Below, piece after piece: positions 10,355 to 20,928 of a stretch of 64,000 nt of DNA (positions are counted from its first letter, which is position 1; the number at the start of each line of letters is the position of its first letter). The notes beneath the pieces were generated by a model. It saw only the letters and a program-made list of their open reading frames with translations. It was not told where the DNA came from and ran no database searches. The stretch covers positions 22,480 to 86,479 of the forward strand of contig JALFTC010000027.1 of the NCBI GenBank assembly GCA_022779485.1. The letters run 5' to 3'. Made by a program: the position numbers and the translations under genes. The stretch is from Ruminococcus sp. (GTDB lineage Bacteria > Bacillota > Clostridia > Oscillospirales > Acutalibacteraceae).

Positions 10355-10981
10355 ATGAGAAAAAAAGAAAGAGCTTTGCTGGCTGTTGAGGCTTTAAAAA
10401 AGGAATTTCCCGATGCAATATGCTCCCTTACATACAGCGACCCGTTACAGCTACTTGTGGCAACAAGACTTGCCGCCCAATGCACAGATGCAAGGGTGAA
10501 TATGGTAACCCCCGACCTGTTCGCAAAATACCAAAATGCACAGGATTTTGCAAACGCTGATGTAAAGGATGTTGAAGAATTAATAAAATCCTGCGGACTT
10601 TACAAAACCAAGGCAAAATCCCTTGTGGATATGGGCAAGGCTTTAACGGAAAATTACGGTGGTGTTGTGCCGGATACAATAGAAGAGCTTATAAAACTCC
10701 CCGGAATCGGCAGAAAAACAGCTAACTTGATTGTGGGGGATATTTTCGGCAAGCCTGCCGTAGTGGTTGACACCCACTGCATAAGAATTACCAAAAGACT
10801 TGGTTTACATCAGGAAAAAGACCAAAAGAAGATTGAATTTATCCTTAGGGATTTGCTTCCGCCTGAGGAAAGCAACGATTTTTGCCACAGGCTTGTCCTC
10901 CACGGAAGAAAAACCTGTGACGCTCGAAAGCCAAAGTGCGAAAACTGCTGTATGAAGGACTTTTGCAAGAAAAATATATAG
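10355..10981 (+). CDS. nth: Endonuclease III
   Basis: HhH LPGIGRKTANLIVGD, VVVDTHCIRI, C-terminal Fe-S cysteines CDARKPKCENCCMKDFC. Confidence 0.94.
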   Translation: MRKKERALLAVEALKKEFPDAICSLTYSDPLQLLVATRLAAQCTDARVNMVTPDLFAKYQNAQDFANADVKDVEELIKSCGLYKTKAKSLVDMGKALTENYGGVVPDTIEELIKLPGIGRKTANLIVGDIFGKPAVVVDTHCIRITKRLGLHQEKDQKKIEFILRDLLPPEESNDFCHRLVLHGRKTCDARKPKCENCCMKDFCKKNI

Positions 10982-11009
10982 TTGGAAAACACTACCAATA
11001 ACAAAAAGT

Positions 11010-11044
11010 ATCCCGAGTAACTCCTATGAATTACTCGGGATTTT
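11010..11044. terminator. Terminator between nth and EamA transporter genes
   Basis: ATCCCGAGTAAcTCCTATGAATTACTCGGGATTTT. Confidence 0.65.
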
Positions 11045-11057
11045 GCGTTAGGTTATT

Positions 11058-11939
11058 TTATTTACCGCTGTGACTAAAGAACCACAGCTTATTGTTATAG
11101 GCAAACATCACTATTGCCATTGCAACAATTATCACATAGCCCACAACGGAGAGTAAATCCGGCACATCTCCAAAGACGAAGAATCCAAGACCTGCCGCAA
11201 AGATAATTTGGCTGTAATCGTAAACAGAAACCTCTTTTGCGGGGGAATAGGTGTATGCCGCTGTAATAGCGAACTGTCCTCCGGCGGCAGATACACCTGC
11301 CATAAGGAGGGCAAAAAGCTGAAAGGGTGTGAACATCTCAAAGTTCATAATCATTAACGGCAACAGCACAGCAGCACTAAAGCCTGAGAAAAACAAAACA
11401 ATAAAACTACCCTTTTCACCTCTTATGCCAAGGTACCTAACCATTGTATAGGCAAGTCCTGCACACATTCCGCCGATAAAACCAAGGAATGAGGGCAACC
11501 ACTCTGCGTTGGAAAAATCAGGCTTTATGACAAACACAGCGCCGATAAATGCTCCCACAACAATAAGCCCCTGTGGCAAAGTCAGCTTTTCCTTTAGTAT
11601 TATAAAAGAAAACAGTATTACAAAAAATGGCGACATTTTGTTAAGGATTGATGCGTCACTAAGCACCAAGTGGTCAATAGCATAAAAGTTGCAAATTATT
11701 CCAAGCACACCAAAGCAGGACCTTAAAATTAGGGGCGGAAGATTTTTTGGGTTAAAATGAAAGTCCTTTCTGTCCTTCAGCATCATAAACAGAGCCACAA
11801 AAAACGCCACAAAGTTCCTGAAAAAAGCCTTTTCAAAGGTGGGCAAATCCCCCGAAAGCTTAACAAACATATTCATAAGGGCAAAGCAAAAGGCTGAAAT
11901 TATGATATATACTATGCCCCTGTACTTCTTATCAATCAT
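11058..11939 (-). CDS. EamA/DMT-family transporter
   Basis: Ten-TM pattern with two EamA-like halves. Confidence 0.85.
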   Translation of the reverse strand: MIDKKYRGIVYIIISAFCFALMNMFVKLSGDLPTFEKAFFRNFVAFFVALFMMLKDRKDFHFNPKNLPPLILRSCFGVLGIICNFYAIDHLVLSDASILNKMSPFFVILFSFIILKEKLTLPQGLIVVGAFIGAVFVIKPDFSNAEWLPSFLGFIGGMCAGLAYTMVRYLGIRGEKGSFIVLFFSGFSAAVLLPLMIMNFEMFTPFQLFALLMAGVSAAGGQFAITAAYTYSPAKEVSVYDYSQIIFAAGLGFFVFGDVPDLLSVVGYVIIVAMAIVMFAYNNKLWFFSHSGK

Positions 11940-12015
11940 CTTTTACACTTCTTTTCTCTTTTTCTCTTCCAAACAAGATAATTATAGCACATTGAAAATA
12001 AGTGTCAAATTAGTC

Positions 12016-12044
12016 TTGACATTTATCTTTTTAAGGCATATAAT
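12016..12044 (+). promoter_or_regulatory. Consensus sigma-A promoter for the trp operon
   Basis: TTGACA (12016-12021), 17 bp, TATAAT (12039-12044). Confidence 0.85.
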
Positions 12045-12045
12045 C

Positions 12046-12224
12046 TTAAGGAAACACTGAATAAATCACAATTAAAATTTATTTACACATCTTGTTTGCA
12101 TATTTTCCGCCATTTTGCCCAAAAAATCCTCACAATGCGTCAGCATTCCTGCAGTTTTTTGAACAAACTGACGAAAAATCTGACGGCACAATATGTGCAA
12201 ATAATTTAATCAGTGTTTCCTTAA
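12046..12224. repeat. Full MITE-like element, copy 1
   Basis: TTAAGGAAACACTGAATAAATCA ... AATTTAATCAGTGTTTCCTTAA inverted termini; interior closely matches the element at 63377-63543 (e.g. GCCCAAAAAATCCTC, CAGTTTTTTGAACA). Confidence 0.85.
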
Positions 12225-12244
12225 CAAATAAATATTATGTCACA

Positions 12245-12498
12245 AACCGTTGACCGAGAGTGAGTAGGCTTTACAGATGTTTTCAGAGAGTTGCCGTTTG
12301 GTGGAAGGCAACAGCGGAAGTTTTGCTGAATGGGCTCGGGAGGGCAGGCTGAAATTACAGTAGGTACTGACGGAAACCTCTACCGTTATCTTGAGGAGTA
12401 TGTGTTAGCATATGTTAGAGTGGGTATTTATACCAATTTGGGTGGCACCGCAGAAGTTACAGGCTTTTGTCCCTTTTTAGAGGACAAAGGCCTTTTTT
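12245..12498 (+). ncRNA. T-box leader, tRNA-Trp (UGG specifier), upstream of trpE
   Basis: T-box motif TTTGGGTGGCACCGCAGAA at about 12437; AGTA, AG-bulge/distal-loop-like motifs (CAGAGAGTTGCCGTTTGGTGGAAGGCAACAG); GAA-TGG specifier at 12331-12333 next to CCGAG/CTCGG pairing; terminator GGCTTTTGTCC/GGACAAAGGCC plus T-run. Confidence 0.92.
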
Positions 12499-12555
12499 AT
12501 ATCCAATTTACAAACTTACTGCAAATTATTCAAAATAAATCAAAGGAGGAAAAAG

Positions 12556-14010
12556 ATGTACACACCGGGCTATGACGAAATAAATCGTTACAAAGACTAT
12601 GATGTTATCCCTGTTTCAAGGGAGATTTATGCCGACATCATCACACCAATTACACTACTTCGCAAAATCGCAGACAAATACAAGAACTTTTATCTGCTGG
12701 AAAGCATTGAGGGCGGTGAAAAGTGGGCAAGGTACAGCTTTTTCGGCTTTGACCCAAAGGCAAGACTGTACTGCAAGGACGGTACCGTCACAATAGAGGG
12801 TGAGGGTGCTAATGTAATCAAAACAGAAAAGCCTCTCCATGTGCTTAGGGAATACATCAGCCACTACAAAACACCAACATTTCATGGCAATCCACCATTT
12901 ACAGGAGGTCTTGTAGGCTACTACGGTTACTCTATGATTGGCTATGCCGAGCCTACATTAAAACTAAAGTCCAGCGAATTTAACGACTTTGATGTTATGC
13001 TTTGCGACAAAATAATCGCCTACGACCATCTTAAGCAAAAGATAACTGTAATTGTAAATATGAAAACTACTGATATGAAATCTCAGTACGAAAAGGCTGT
13101 CAGGGATATTGATGAAATCGTTGATATGATAAACGACCCAACTCCCCCATCAAAGCTCAGTTCGTATGAAAATGTTTCATTTCAGTCCAATTTTTCAGAG
13201 GAAGAATATGCACAAACTGTGGAGAAAACACGGGAATATATCTTTAACGGAGATATTTTTCAGGCTGTTATCTCAAGGCGGTTTGAAACCCCATATGAGG
13301 GTTCTCTTTTAAACGCATACAGAGTGCTTAGAGTGACAAATCCCTCACCATATATGGTGTTTATGAAAATCGGCGACAACGAGATTATATCCACTTCTCC
13401 CGAAACCTTGGTTAGGTACAAAAACGGCAGACTTACAACATTCCCTATTGCAGGCTCTCGTCCAAGGGGTAAAACAGAAGAGGAGGATTTGGCTCTTGAA
13501 AAGGATTTGTTACAGGACGAGAAGGAGCTTTCCGAGCACAATATGCTTGTTGACCTTGGCAGAAACGACCTTGGCAAAATCTCAAAGTTTAATTCTGTTG
13601 AAGTGACGGAATATATGCAAATTCTTCGCTACTCCAAAATTATGCACATCTGCTCCGAAGTGCAGAGTGACGCAAGGGATGATGTTGACGCATTTGACGC
13701 TATCGAGTCAGTTCTACCGGCAGGTACACTTTCAGGCGCACCAAAGGTGAGAGCCTGTGAAATCATTGAGGAGCTTGAAAAATGCCCCAGGGGTATTTAC
13801 GGTGGCGCAATCGGCTATGTTGACTTTAACGGAAATATGGACACCTGTATCGCAATAAGAATGGCGTCTAAAATCAAAGACAAGGTTTATGTTCAGGCAG
13901 GCGGTGGAATTGTTGCCGACAGTATTCCTCATAACGAATATATGGAAAGCTACAACAAGGCGCTTGCTGTTATGAACGCAATAAAAAACGCAGGGGAGGT
14001 TGACAGGTAA
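12556..14010 (+). CDS. trpE: Anthranilate synthase component I
   Basis: Chorismate-binding motifs FPIAGSRPRGKTEEED, LVDLGRNDLGKI, GAPKVRACEII. Confidence 0.96.
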   Translation: MYTPGYDEINRYKDYDVIPVSREIYADIITPITLLRKIADKYKNFYLLESIEGGEKWARYSFFGFDPKARLYCKDGTVTIEGEGANVIKTEKPLHVLREYISHYKTPTFHGNPPFTGGLVGYYGYSMIGYAEPTLKLKSSEFNDFDVMLCDKIIAYDHLKQKITVIVNMKTTDMKSQYEKAVRDIDEIVDMINDPTPPSKLSSYENVSFQSNFSEEEYAQTVEKTREYIFNGDIFQAVISRRFETPYEGSLLNAYRVLRVTNPSPYMVFMKIGDNEIISTSPETLVRYKNGRLTTFPIAGSRPRGKTEEEDLALEKDLLQDEKELSEHNMLVDLGRNDLGKISKFNSVEVTEYMQILRYSKIMHICSEVQSDARDDVDAFDAIESVLPAGTLSGAPKVRACEIIEELEKCPRGIYGGAIGYVDFNGNMDTCIAIRMASKIKDKVYVQAGGGIVADSIPHNEYMESYNKALAVMNAIKNAGEVDR

Positions 14011-14582
14011 TGATTTTACTAATTGACAATTACGACAGCTTTTCCTACAACCTTGTACAGCTTGCGGGAAGTATAAACCCTGATATTAATGTAGTGCGAA
14101 ACGACAAAATAACAATTACGGACATTGAAAAAATGAATCCCACCCACATAATAATTTCCCCCGGTCCGGGCTACCCAAAGGACGCAGGAATTTGCGAGGA
14201 GGTTATAAGCTACTTCAAAGGCAAAATCCCAATTTTAGGTGTTTGCCTTGGGCATCAGGCGATTTGTGAGGTTTTCGGCGGAGAAATTACCCACGCAAAA
14301 AAGCTGATGCACGGCAAGAAAAGCACCGTAAGCATTGATAATACCTGTAAAATTTTTGATGGAATTGGCAAAGCCCTTGAGGTTGCAAGGTATCATTCAC
14401 TGATAGCAAAGAGCGAAACTCTCCCCGAGGAACTGAAAGTCATTTCAACAGACGATATGGGCGAAATTATGGCGGTAAAGCACAGGGATTACGAAATTTA
14501 CGGACTCCAGTTCCACCCCGAAAGCATCCTAACCACAGACGGTGAAAAAATGCTGGAAAACTTTTTAAAAATAACAATATAA
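14010..14582 (+). CDS. trpG: Anthranilate synthase component II (glutamine amidotransferase)
   Basis: MILLIDNYDSFSYNLVQ, GVCLGHQAI, LQFHPES; TAATG overlap with trpE. Confidence 0.96.
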   Translation: MILLIDNYDSFSYNLVQLAGSINPDINVVRNDKITITDIEKMNPTHIIISPGPGYPKDAGICEEVISYFKGKIPILGVCLGHQAICEVFGGEITHAKKLMHGKKSTVSIDNTCKIFDGIGKALEVARYHSLIAKSETLPEELKVISTDDMGEIMAVKHRDYEIYGLQFHPESILTTDGEKMLENFLKITI

Positions 14583-14611
14583 ATTTTAGCAACAGATAAG
14601 GTGTGACAATT

Positions 14612-15622
14612 ATGATAAAAGAGGCTATTTCTCAGGTTGTCAAGGGTGAAAGCCTTGACCTTGAAACTGCAAAGACAGTAATGAACGAAATTATGGAGGG
14701 TGAAGCAACCAACGCACAAATTGCCTCCCTCTTAACAGCAATGATGATGAAGGGCGAAACTATTGACGAAATCACAGCATTTGCATCGGTTATGCGTGAC
14801 AAGGCTCTCCACATCAACCCAAAGGGTGATGTTATGGAGATTGTAGGCACAGGCGGTGACGGTTCGGGTACATTTAACATCTCCACCACCTCGGCATTTG
14901 TAATTTCAGCAGGCGGTGTGCCTGTTGCAAAGCATGGCAACCGTTCAATGAGTTCAAAGAGCGGTTCTGCCGACTGCCTTGAAAATATGGGTGTTGACCT
15001 TTCAATCACTCCCGAAAGAAGCGAGGACATTCTAAACCAATGCGGAATGTGCTTTATGTTTGCACAGGGCTACCACAAGTCTATGAAGTATGTTGCCCCT
15101 GTCAGAAGGGAAATCGGAATTCGCAACATATTTAACATTCTCGGGCCTCTCACAAACCCTGCAAACGCCAATATGCAGGTTATGGGTGTTTTCACTAAGG
15201 AGCTTTGCAAGCCTTTGGCACAGGTGCTTATTAACCTGGGTGTTAAAAAGGGTATGGTTGTGTATGGTCTTGACGGAATTGACGAGGCAACAGTAACGGA
15301 CAAAACCTACTGCTGTGAAATTAAGGGCGGAGAAATCAAGGACTACTACATCACCCCGGAAGAAATGGGACTTAAAAGGTACAGTGTGGATGAACTTTTA
15401 GGCGGTGACGGCAAGGAAAACGCACAAATTGCAATAGGCATTCTCAAGGGCGAAACAGTAGGAGCAAAAAGAGATGCTGTTCTCCTAAACTCAGGAATTG
15501 CCCTTTATGTTGCCGGCAAAGCCGACTCTATAAAGGCGGGAGTTGAACTGGCAGGAAAAATAATTGATGAGGGCAAGGCATTCAGCAAAAAAGAGGAATT
15601 TGTTGCCCTTACAAACGAATAA
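14612..15622 (+). CDS. trpD: Anthranilate phosphoribosyltransferase
   Basis: VGTGGDGSGTFNIST, KHGNRSMSSKSGSAD. Confidence 0.96.
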   Translation: MIKEAISQVVKGESLDLETAKTVMNEIMEGEATNAQIASLLTAMMMKGETIDEITAFASVMRDKALHINPKGDVMEIVGTGGDGSGTFNISTTSAFVISAGGVPVAKHGNRSMSSKSGSADCLENMGVDLSITPERSEDILNQCGMCFMFAQGYHKSMKYVAPVRREIGIRNIFNILGPLTNPANANMQVMGVFTKELCKPLAQVLINLGVKKGMVVYGLDGIDEATVTDKTYCCEIKGGEIKDYYITPEEMGLKRYSVDELLGGDGKENAQIAIGILKGETVGAKRDAVLLNSGIALYVAGKADSIKAGVELAGKIIDEGKAFSKKEEFVALTNE

Positions 15623-15636
15623 TGTAGGAAAAAGCT

Positions 15637-16425
15637 ATGACAATACTAAATGAAATTGCAAATTATACAAAAGAACGATATAATAGGTTGAAAAACACAG
15701 TTCCTTTAGAGGAAATCAAAAGAAAAGCACTCTCAATGGACAGTAACACAGTCTTTCCTTTCAAACAGGCACTTGCACAAGGGGGAATTTCCTACATCTG
15801 CGAGGTGAAAAAGGCAAGTCCCAGCAAGGGTGTTATTGCAGAGGATTTTCCATATCTGCAAATAGCAAAGGACTACGAAAATGCAGGTGCATCTGCAATC
15901 TCCTGCCTTACAGAGCCAAAGTACTTTTTAGGCAGTGACAAATATTTAGAGGAGATTGCAAGGGAAGTGAAAATCCCTGTTTTACGCAAGGATTTCACAG
16001 TTTGCCCCTATCAAATTTATGAGGCAAAGGTGCTTGGAGCGTCAGCAATTTTGCTAATATGCGCTTTGCTCACAGAGGATGAGTTGAGGGAATATTTAAA
16101 GATTGCCCACTCCTTGGGACTTTCCGCTTTGGTGGAGGCTCACACAAAGGATGAGGTTATGACAGCCCTTTCCATTGGTGCAGAGATAATCGGTGTAAAC
16201 AACCGTAACCTAAAGGACTTTACCGTTGACCTTGACACCTGCATTAATCTAAGGAAATATGTACCAAAGGACATAATTTTTGTTGGTGAAAGCGGTATAA
16301 AGGACAACAGTCACATTGAAAAATTAAGGTCAGCCGGAGTTGACGCTGTGCTGATTGGCGAAACCCTTATGAGGAGCGACAACAAAAAAGTTGCCCTTGA
16401 AAAACTTAACGGTTCACCGCTTTAG
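15637..16425 (+). CDS. trpC: Indole-3-glycerol phosphate synthase
   Basis: ICEVKKASPSKGVI, GVNNRNLKDFTVDL; monofunctional length (262 aa). Confidence 0.96.
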   Translation: MTILNEIANYTKERYNRLKNTVPLEEIKRKALSMDSNTVFPFKQALAQGGISYICEVKKASPSKGVIAEDFPYLQIAKDYENAGASAISCLTEPKYFLGSDKYLEEIAREVKIPVLRKDFTVCPYQIYEAKVLGASAILLICALLTEDELREYLKIAHSLGLSALVEAHTKDEVMTALSIGAEIIGVNNRNLKDFTVDLDTCINLRKYVPKDIIFVGESGIKDNSHIEKLRSAGVDAVLIGETLMRSDNKKVALEKLNGSPL

Positions 16426-16474
16426 AATAAAAGAGCATTGATTTTAAATGTAAAAGAGATAAGGAGAGAACAAA

Positions 16475-17659
16475 ATGTCAAAAGGAAGATTTGGCAAGCA
16501 CGGGGGTCAGTTTATTCCCGAAACCCTGATGAATGCCATTATTGAATTGGAGGATGCCTACAACAAATACAAGGACGACCCTGAATTTGTAAAGGAGCTT
16601 ACCACCCTCTTAAACGACTACGCAGGCAGACCGTCACGACTTTACTATGCGGAAAAAATGACAAAGGACTTGGGCGGTGCTAAGATTTATCTTAAGAGAG
16701 AGGACCTTAACCACACAGGAAGTCACAAGCTGAACAATGTTTTAGGTCAGGTTCTACTTGCCAAAAAAATGGGCAAAACAAGGGTAATTGCGGAAACAGG
16801 CGCAGGTCAGCACGGTGTGGCAACCGCCACAGCCGCCGCCCTTATGGGTATGGAATGTGAAATCTTTATGGGTAAGGAGGACACAGACCGACAAGCACTT
16901 AATGTTTACAGAATGAAACTACTTGGTGCAAAGGTACACGCAGTAACAAGCGGTACAATGACCCTAAAGGACGCAGTCAACGAAACCTTCCGTGAGTGGA
17001 CAAACAGAATTGACGACACCCACTATGTAATCGGCTCTGTTATGGGTCCTCACCCATTCCCTACAATGGTAAGGGATTTCCAAAGTGTTATCAGCAAGGA
17101 GATAAAAAGTCAAATACTGGAAAAGGAAGGCAAGCTCCCCGATGTTGTAATGGCTTGTGTCGGTGGTGGAAGTAACGCAATGGGTGCATTTTACGAATTC
17201 ATCCCCCACGAAGAGGTACAGCTAATCGGTTGTGAGGGTGCCGGAAAGGGTATCCATACCGAAAAAACAGCCGCCACAATGTCCACAGGCAGGGACGGAA
17301 TTTTCCACGGTATGCACAGTTACTTCTGTCAGGATAAGTTCGGTCAGATTGCTCCTGTTTATTCCATATCCGCAGGACTTGACTACCCCGGAATAGGCCC
17401 TGAACACGCCTACCTTCACGACATAGGCAGGGCAAAATATGTTCCTGTTACAGATGACGAGGCGGTTGACGCCTTTGAATACCTTTCAAGAACAGAGGGA
17501 ATTATCCCGGCAATAGAGTCCTCACACGCAGTTGCCCACGCAATCAAGCTGGCGCCCACTATGGACAAGGACAAAATCATTGTTGTAAATCTTTCAGGCA
17601 GAGGCGACAAGGATGTAGCCGCCATTGCCCGTTACAGAGGGGAGGATATTTATGAGTAA
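16475..17659 (+). CDS. trpB: Tryptophan synthase beta chain
   Basis: [34 protein letters not shown]. Confidence 0.97.
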   Translation: MSKGRFGKHGGQFIPETLMNAIIELEDAYNKYKDDPEFVKELTTLLNDYAGRPSRLYYAEKMTKDLGGAKIYLKREDLNHTGSHKLNNVLGQVLLAKKMGKTRVIAETGAGQHGVATATAAALMGMECEIFMGKEDTDRQALNVYRMKLLGAKVHAVTSGTMTLKDAVNETFREWTNRIDDTHYVIGSVMGPHPFPTMVRDFQSVISKEIKSQILEKEGKLPDVVMACVGGGSNAMGAFYEFIPHEEVQLIGCEGAGKGIHTEKTAATMSTGRDGIFHGMHSYFCQDKFGQIAPVYSISAGLDYPGIGPEHAYLHDIGRAKYVPVTDDEAVDAFEYLSRTEGIIPAIESSHAVAHAIKLAPTMDKDKIIVVNLSGRGDKDVAAIARYRGEDIYE

Positions 17660-18422
17660 AATTGCAGATGCTTTCAAAAAGGGAAAAGCCTTTATTCCCT
17701 TTATCACAGCAGGCGACCCAAGCCTTGAAATTACAGAACAGCTACTTATTGAAATGGACAAAAACGGTGCTGACATTATCGAGGTGGGCATACCCTTTTC
17801 CGACCCTGTTGCAGAGGGAATAGTAATTCAGGAGGCTGACATAAGGGCATTGGCAGGCGGAACAACCACAGACAAAATTTTTGAAATGCTCCTAAAAGTT
17901 CGACCAAAGCTTTCCTGTGCAGTTGCAATTATGACCTACATAAACCCTGTTTACGGCTACGGCACAGACAAGTTTTTGTCAAACTGCGAAAAGGCAGGAG
18001 TTGACGCACTTATAGTACCCGACATTCCTTATGAGGAAAGAGATGTTGTAAAGCCTTACTGCGAAAACCACGGAGTTGACTTCATCTCCTTCGTTGCCCC
18101 AACAAGCCACCAAAGAATCAAGACTATTGCAAAGGATGCACAGGGCTTTATGTACTGCGTTTCTTCCCTTGGAGTTACAGGTGTAAGGCAAAATATTACA
18201 ACCAATATCGGGGAAATGATTGACCTTGTAAAGTCTGTTAACGACATTCCCTGTGCTGTGGGATTTGGAATTTCCACACCGGAACAGGCAAAGGAAATGG
18301 CTAAAAATGCCGACGGAGTAATTGTAGGCTCAGCCATAGTTAAAATTTGTGCAAAATACGGCAAGGACTGCGTTCCATATGTAGCCGACTATGTAAAGAG
18401 TATGAAAGAGGCTATTTCTTAA
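17652..18422 (+). CDS. trpA: Tryptophan synthase alpha chain
   Basis: [27 protein letters not shown]; start at ATG 17652 overlapping the trpB end. Confidence 0.96.
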   Translation: MSKIADAFKKGKAFIPFITAGDPSLEITEQLLIEMDKNGADIIEVGIPFSDPVAEGIVIQEADIRALAGGTTTDKIFEMLLKVRPKLSCAVAIMTYINPVYGYGTDKFLSNCEKAGVDALIVPDIPYEERDVVKPYCENHGVDFISFVAPTSHQRIKTIAKDAQGFMYCVSSLGVTGVRQNITTNIGEMIDLVKSVNDIPCAVGFGISTPEQAKEMAKNADGVIVGSAIVKICAKYGKDCVPYVADYVKSMKEAIS

Positions 18423-18467
18423 AAATAACGAAAAATATTGCAAACAAAAAATATTGCAAATAACAAA

Positions 18468-18502
18468 ACCGAGCAAACTTTTTTAGTCTGCTCGGTCATT
18501 TT
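18468..18502. terminator. Bidirectional terminator between trpA and trpS
   Basis: ACCGAGCA...TGCTCGGT followed by T-rich sequence. Confidence 0.65.
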
Positions 18503-18519
18503 TTATCTTTATTAACAAA

Positions 18520-19515
18520 TCACTTAATATATCCGATTTTCTTCATTACCTTGTCAAGGGTTCTCTGGCTGAAGGATTGGGCAAAGTCGTCTGCCTTTTT
18601 CCATGTTTCCTCCATATATGCTCTGTCCTTGATGATTTTGTCGTATTCGCCTTGAATCGGCTTTAGGTGCTCAACAACAGCCTCTCCCACTGCTGTTTTA
18701 AAGTCGCCGTAGCCCTTTCCGTCAAAGTCCTTTTCAATCTGCTCCATTGTAAGACCTGTAACAGCACCGTAAATTGTCATAAGGTTGCTGATACCCGGCT
18801 TATCCTCGCCAAAGCGAACAACAGCGTCGTTGTCGGTGATTGCCCTTTTAAACTTTTTCATAATTGTTTCGGGTCTGTCAAGGACATACACGCAACCGTT
18901 TACATTCTCGTCACTCTTGCTCATTTTGTTTTCGGGATTTTGCAGTGACATAACCCTTGCGCCGTTTTTAGGAATAAAGCCCTCCGGGATTTTGAAAACA
19001 TTTCCGTAAATTCCGTTAAATCTTGTGGCTATATCACGGGTGATTTCAAGGTGTTGCATCTGGTCTGCACCAACAGGCACCTTGTCTGCCTGATAAAGCA
19101 AAATATCAGCCGCCATAAGTGCAGGATATGTAAAGAGCCCTGCGTTGATGTTGTCTGCGTGTTTACGGCTTTTGTCCTTAAACTGGGTCATTCGTGAAAG
19201 CTCACCAAACTGTGTGTAGCAGTTTAGTATCCATGCAAGCTGTGCGTGGGTTGTAACATGGCTTTGAATGAAGAAAACACTTTTTTCAGGGTCAACACCG
19301 CAGGCAAGTAAGAGGGCATACATATCAAGAATGTTCTTCCTCATTTCCTTTGGATCCTGTCTTACTGTTATTGTGTGCAAATCTGCAAGGGCATAAAAGC
19401 AGAAATATTCATCCTGCATTTTTACCCAGTTTCTGATTGCTCCCATATAATTTCCAAGGGTCATTGAACCGCTTGGCTGAATTGCGCTTAAAACGATTGG
19501 CTTTTTTTCTCCCAT
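18520..19515 (-). CDS. trpS: Tryptophanyl-tRNA synthetase
   Basis: QPSGSMTLGNYMGAI (HIGH-like), KMSKSDEN (KMSKS). Confidence 0.96.
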   Translation of the reverse strand: MGEKKPIVLSAIQPSGSMTLGNYMGAIRNWVKMQDEYFCFYALADLHTITVRQDPKEMRKNILDMYALLLACGVDPEKSVFFIQSHVTTHAQLAWILNCYTQFGELSRMTQFKDKSRKHADNINAGLFTYPALMAADILLYQADKVPVGADQMQHLEITRDIATRFNGIYGNVFKIPEGFIPKNGARVMSLQNPENKMSKSDENVNGCVYVLDRPETIMKKFKRAITDNDAVVRFGEDKPGISNLMTIYGAVTGLTMEQIEKDFDGKGYGDFKTAVGEAVVEHLKPIQGEYDKIIKDRAYMEETWKKADDFAQSFSQRTLDKVMKKIGYIK

Positions 19516-19526
19516 TTCTCTTTACC

Positions 19527-20720
19527 TCATTTAATAAATTTTTTTGCTGTTTCGGCAAGTAGCTTGATTCCCTTTTCAAGCTGTTCGTCAGTCGGTGTTG
19601 AAAAGTTCACCCTAAAGGTGTGGCACTCAAGACTTTCGTCTGTCAAAAAGGCATTGCCCGGCACTACGCACACCTTATTAAGGACAGCATCCTTGCAAAA
19701 CTGTGGCATATCCACATACTTTGGCAGACTGCACATTGTGAAAAGTCCACCTGTGATTTTGGAGTAGGTAATTCCCAAAGGAACTAAATACTCATCCATT
19801 AAATCCATCATATACTGCGCCTTTTTGCTGTATATTCTGCGGAGCTTTTCAAGGTGTCCGTCAAAGTCATACTTTGTCATAAATTCATAGCACACCATCT
19901 GTGCCCACATATTTGTGTGAACATCATTACTCTGCTTGCACACAACAAGCTTTTGGAATACAGGCTTTGGTGCTATAACATAGGCAACACGCATACCGGG
20001 GGAAATAACCTTGCTCATTGAACCGGCGTAAATTACAATTCCCTCTGTATCAAGGCTTTTTATGCAAGGCACATATTCTCCCGAATATCTAAGGTCGCCG
20101 TAGGGGTTATCCTCCAAAATCAGAACTCCGTACTCCTTTGCAAGAGCATACATCTTCTTCCTCTTTTCAAGGCTCATTGTAATGCCTGACGGATTTTGAA
20201 AGTTTGGTATTGTGTAAATAATTTTTGAATTTTTGTTTTCCTTTAGTGCGTTTTCAAGGGCGGTCATATCCATTCCGTCACTTTCAACAGGAACACCCAC
20301 AAGCTTTGCATTGTAGCTTCTGAATGTGTTGAGAGAGCCGATAAAGGACGGTGCCTCTGTGATTATAACATCTCCCTCGTTTACAAGAGCCTTTGCTGTC
20401 AAATCCATAATCTGCTGTGCGCCTGTTGTGATGAGAATATCGTCCTCATCAGTACCCACATTGTGCTTTTCTTTCATATATTCCGTAAGGGCAGACCTAA
20501 GGAGAGGATAGCCCTCGGATATACCGTACTGCAAAACACCGATTGGGTTATCCTCAAACAGCTTTTTGGATATTTCCTCAATTTCCTTTACAGGAAAAGC
20601 CTCGGGGCTTGGGTTACCTGCCGAAAGCGAAACCACCTCGGGGTCGGCGGCATATTTGAAAATCTCCCTTATTGCAGATGGCTTAAGAGACTGCACTCTG
20701 TCGCTGAACTTATATTCCAT
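19527..20720 (-). CDS. PLP-dependent aminotransferase, class I/II (2-aminoadipate/aromatic type)
   Basis: LSAGNPSPEAFP, TIPNFQNPSG, YAGSMSKVISPGMRVAY; start at internal MEYKFSD after AAAGGTGG. Confidence 0.9.
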   Translation of the reverse strand: MEYKFSDRVQSLKPSAIREIFKYAADPEVVSLSAGNPSPEAFPVKEIEEISKKLFEDNPIGVLQYGISEGYPLLRSALTEYMKEKHNVGTDEDDILITTGAQQIMDLTAKALVNEGDVIITEAPSFIGSLNTFRSYNAKLVGVPVESDGMDMTALENALKENKNSKIIYTIPNFQNPSGITMSLEKRKKMYALAKEYGVLILEDNPYGDLRYSGEYVPCIKSLDTEGIVIYAGSMSKVISPGMRVAYVIAPKPVFQKLVVCKQSNDVHTNMWAQMVCYEFMTKYDFDGHLEKLRRIYSKKAQYMMDLMDEYLVPLGITYSKITGGLFTMCSLPKYVDMPQFCKDAVLNKVCVVPGNAFLTDESLECHTFRVNFSTPTDEQLEKGIKLLAETAKKFIK

Positions 20721-20928
20721 TGTGTTACCACCTTTTAAATATATACCAATAATACATACTGATATTCTATCACAATATAATGAAAAGTGCAATAAAACTC
20801 AACTTCATAAATTTACGTTTCAAATTTTTGTTATTTCCTGTTGTAATTAATGTTGTTTTGTATTATACTAAATCTATGTAACTATGTATAAAGTTTTGAT
20901 ATATATAAAAGTTTTGCGAGGTAAATTG

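Noticed and set aside
12330-12575. 81-aa ORF MGSGGQAEITVGTDG...
   Set aside because: Lies across the T-box leader; T-box motif, specifier and terminator explain the sequence. The overlap with the trpE start is incidental.
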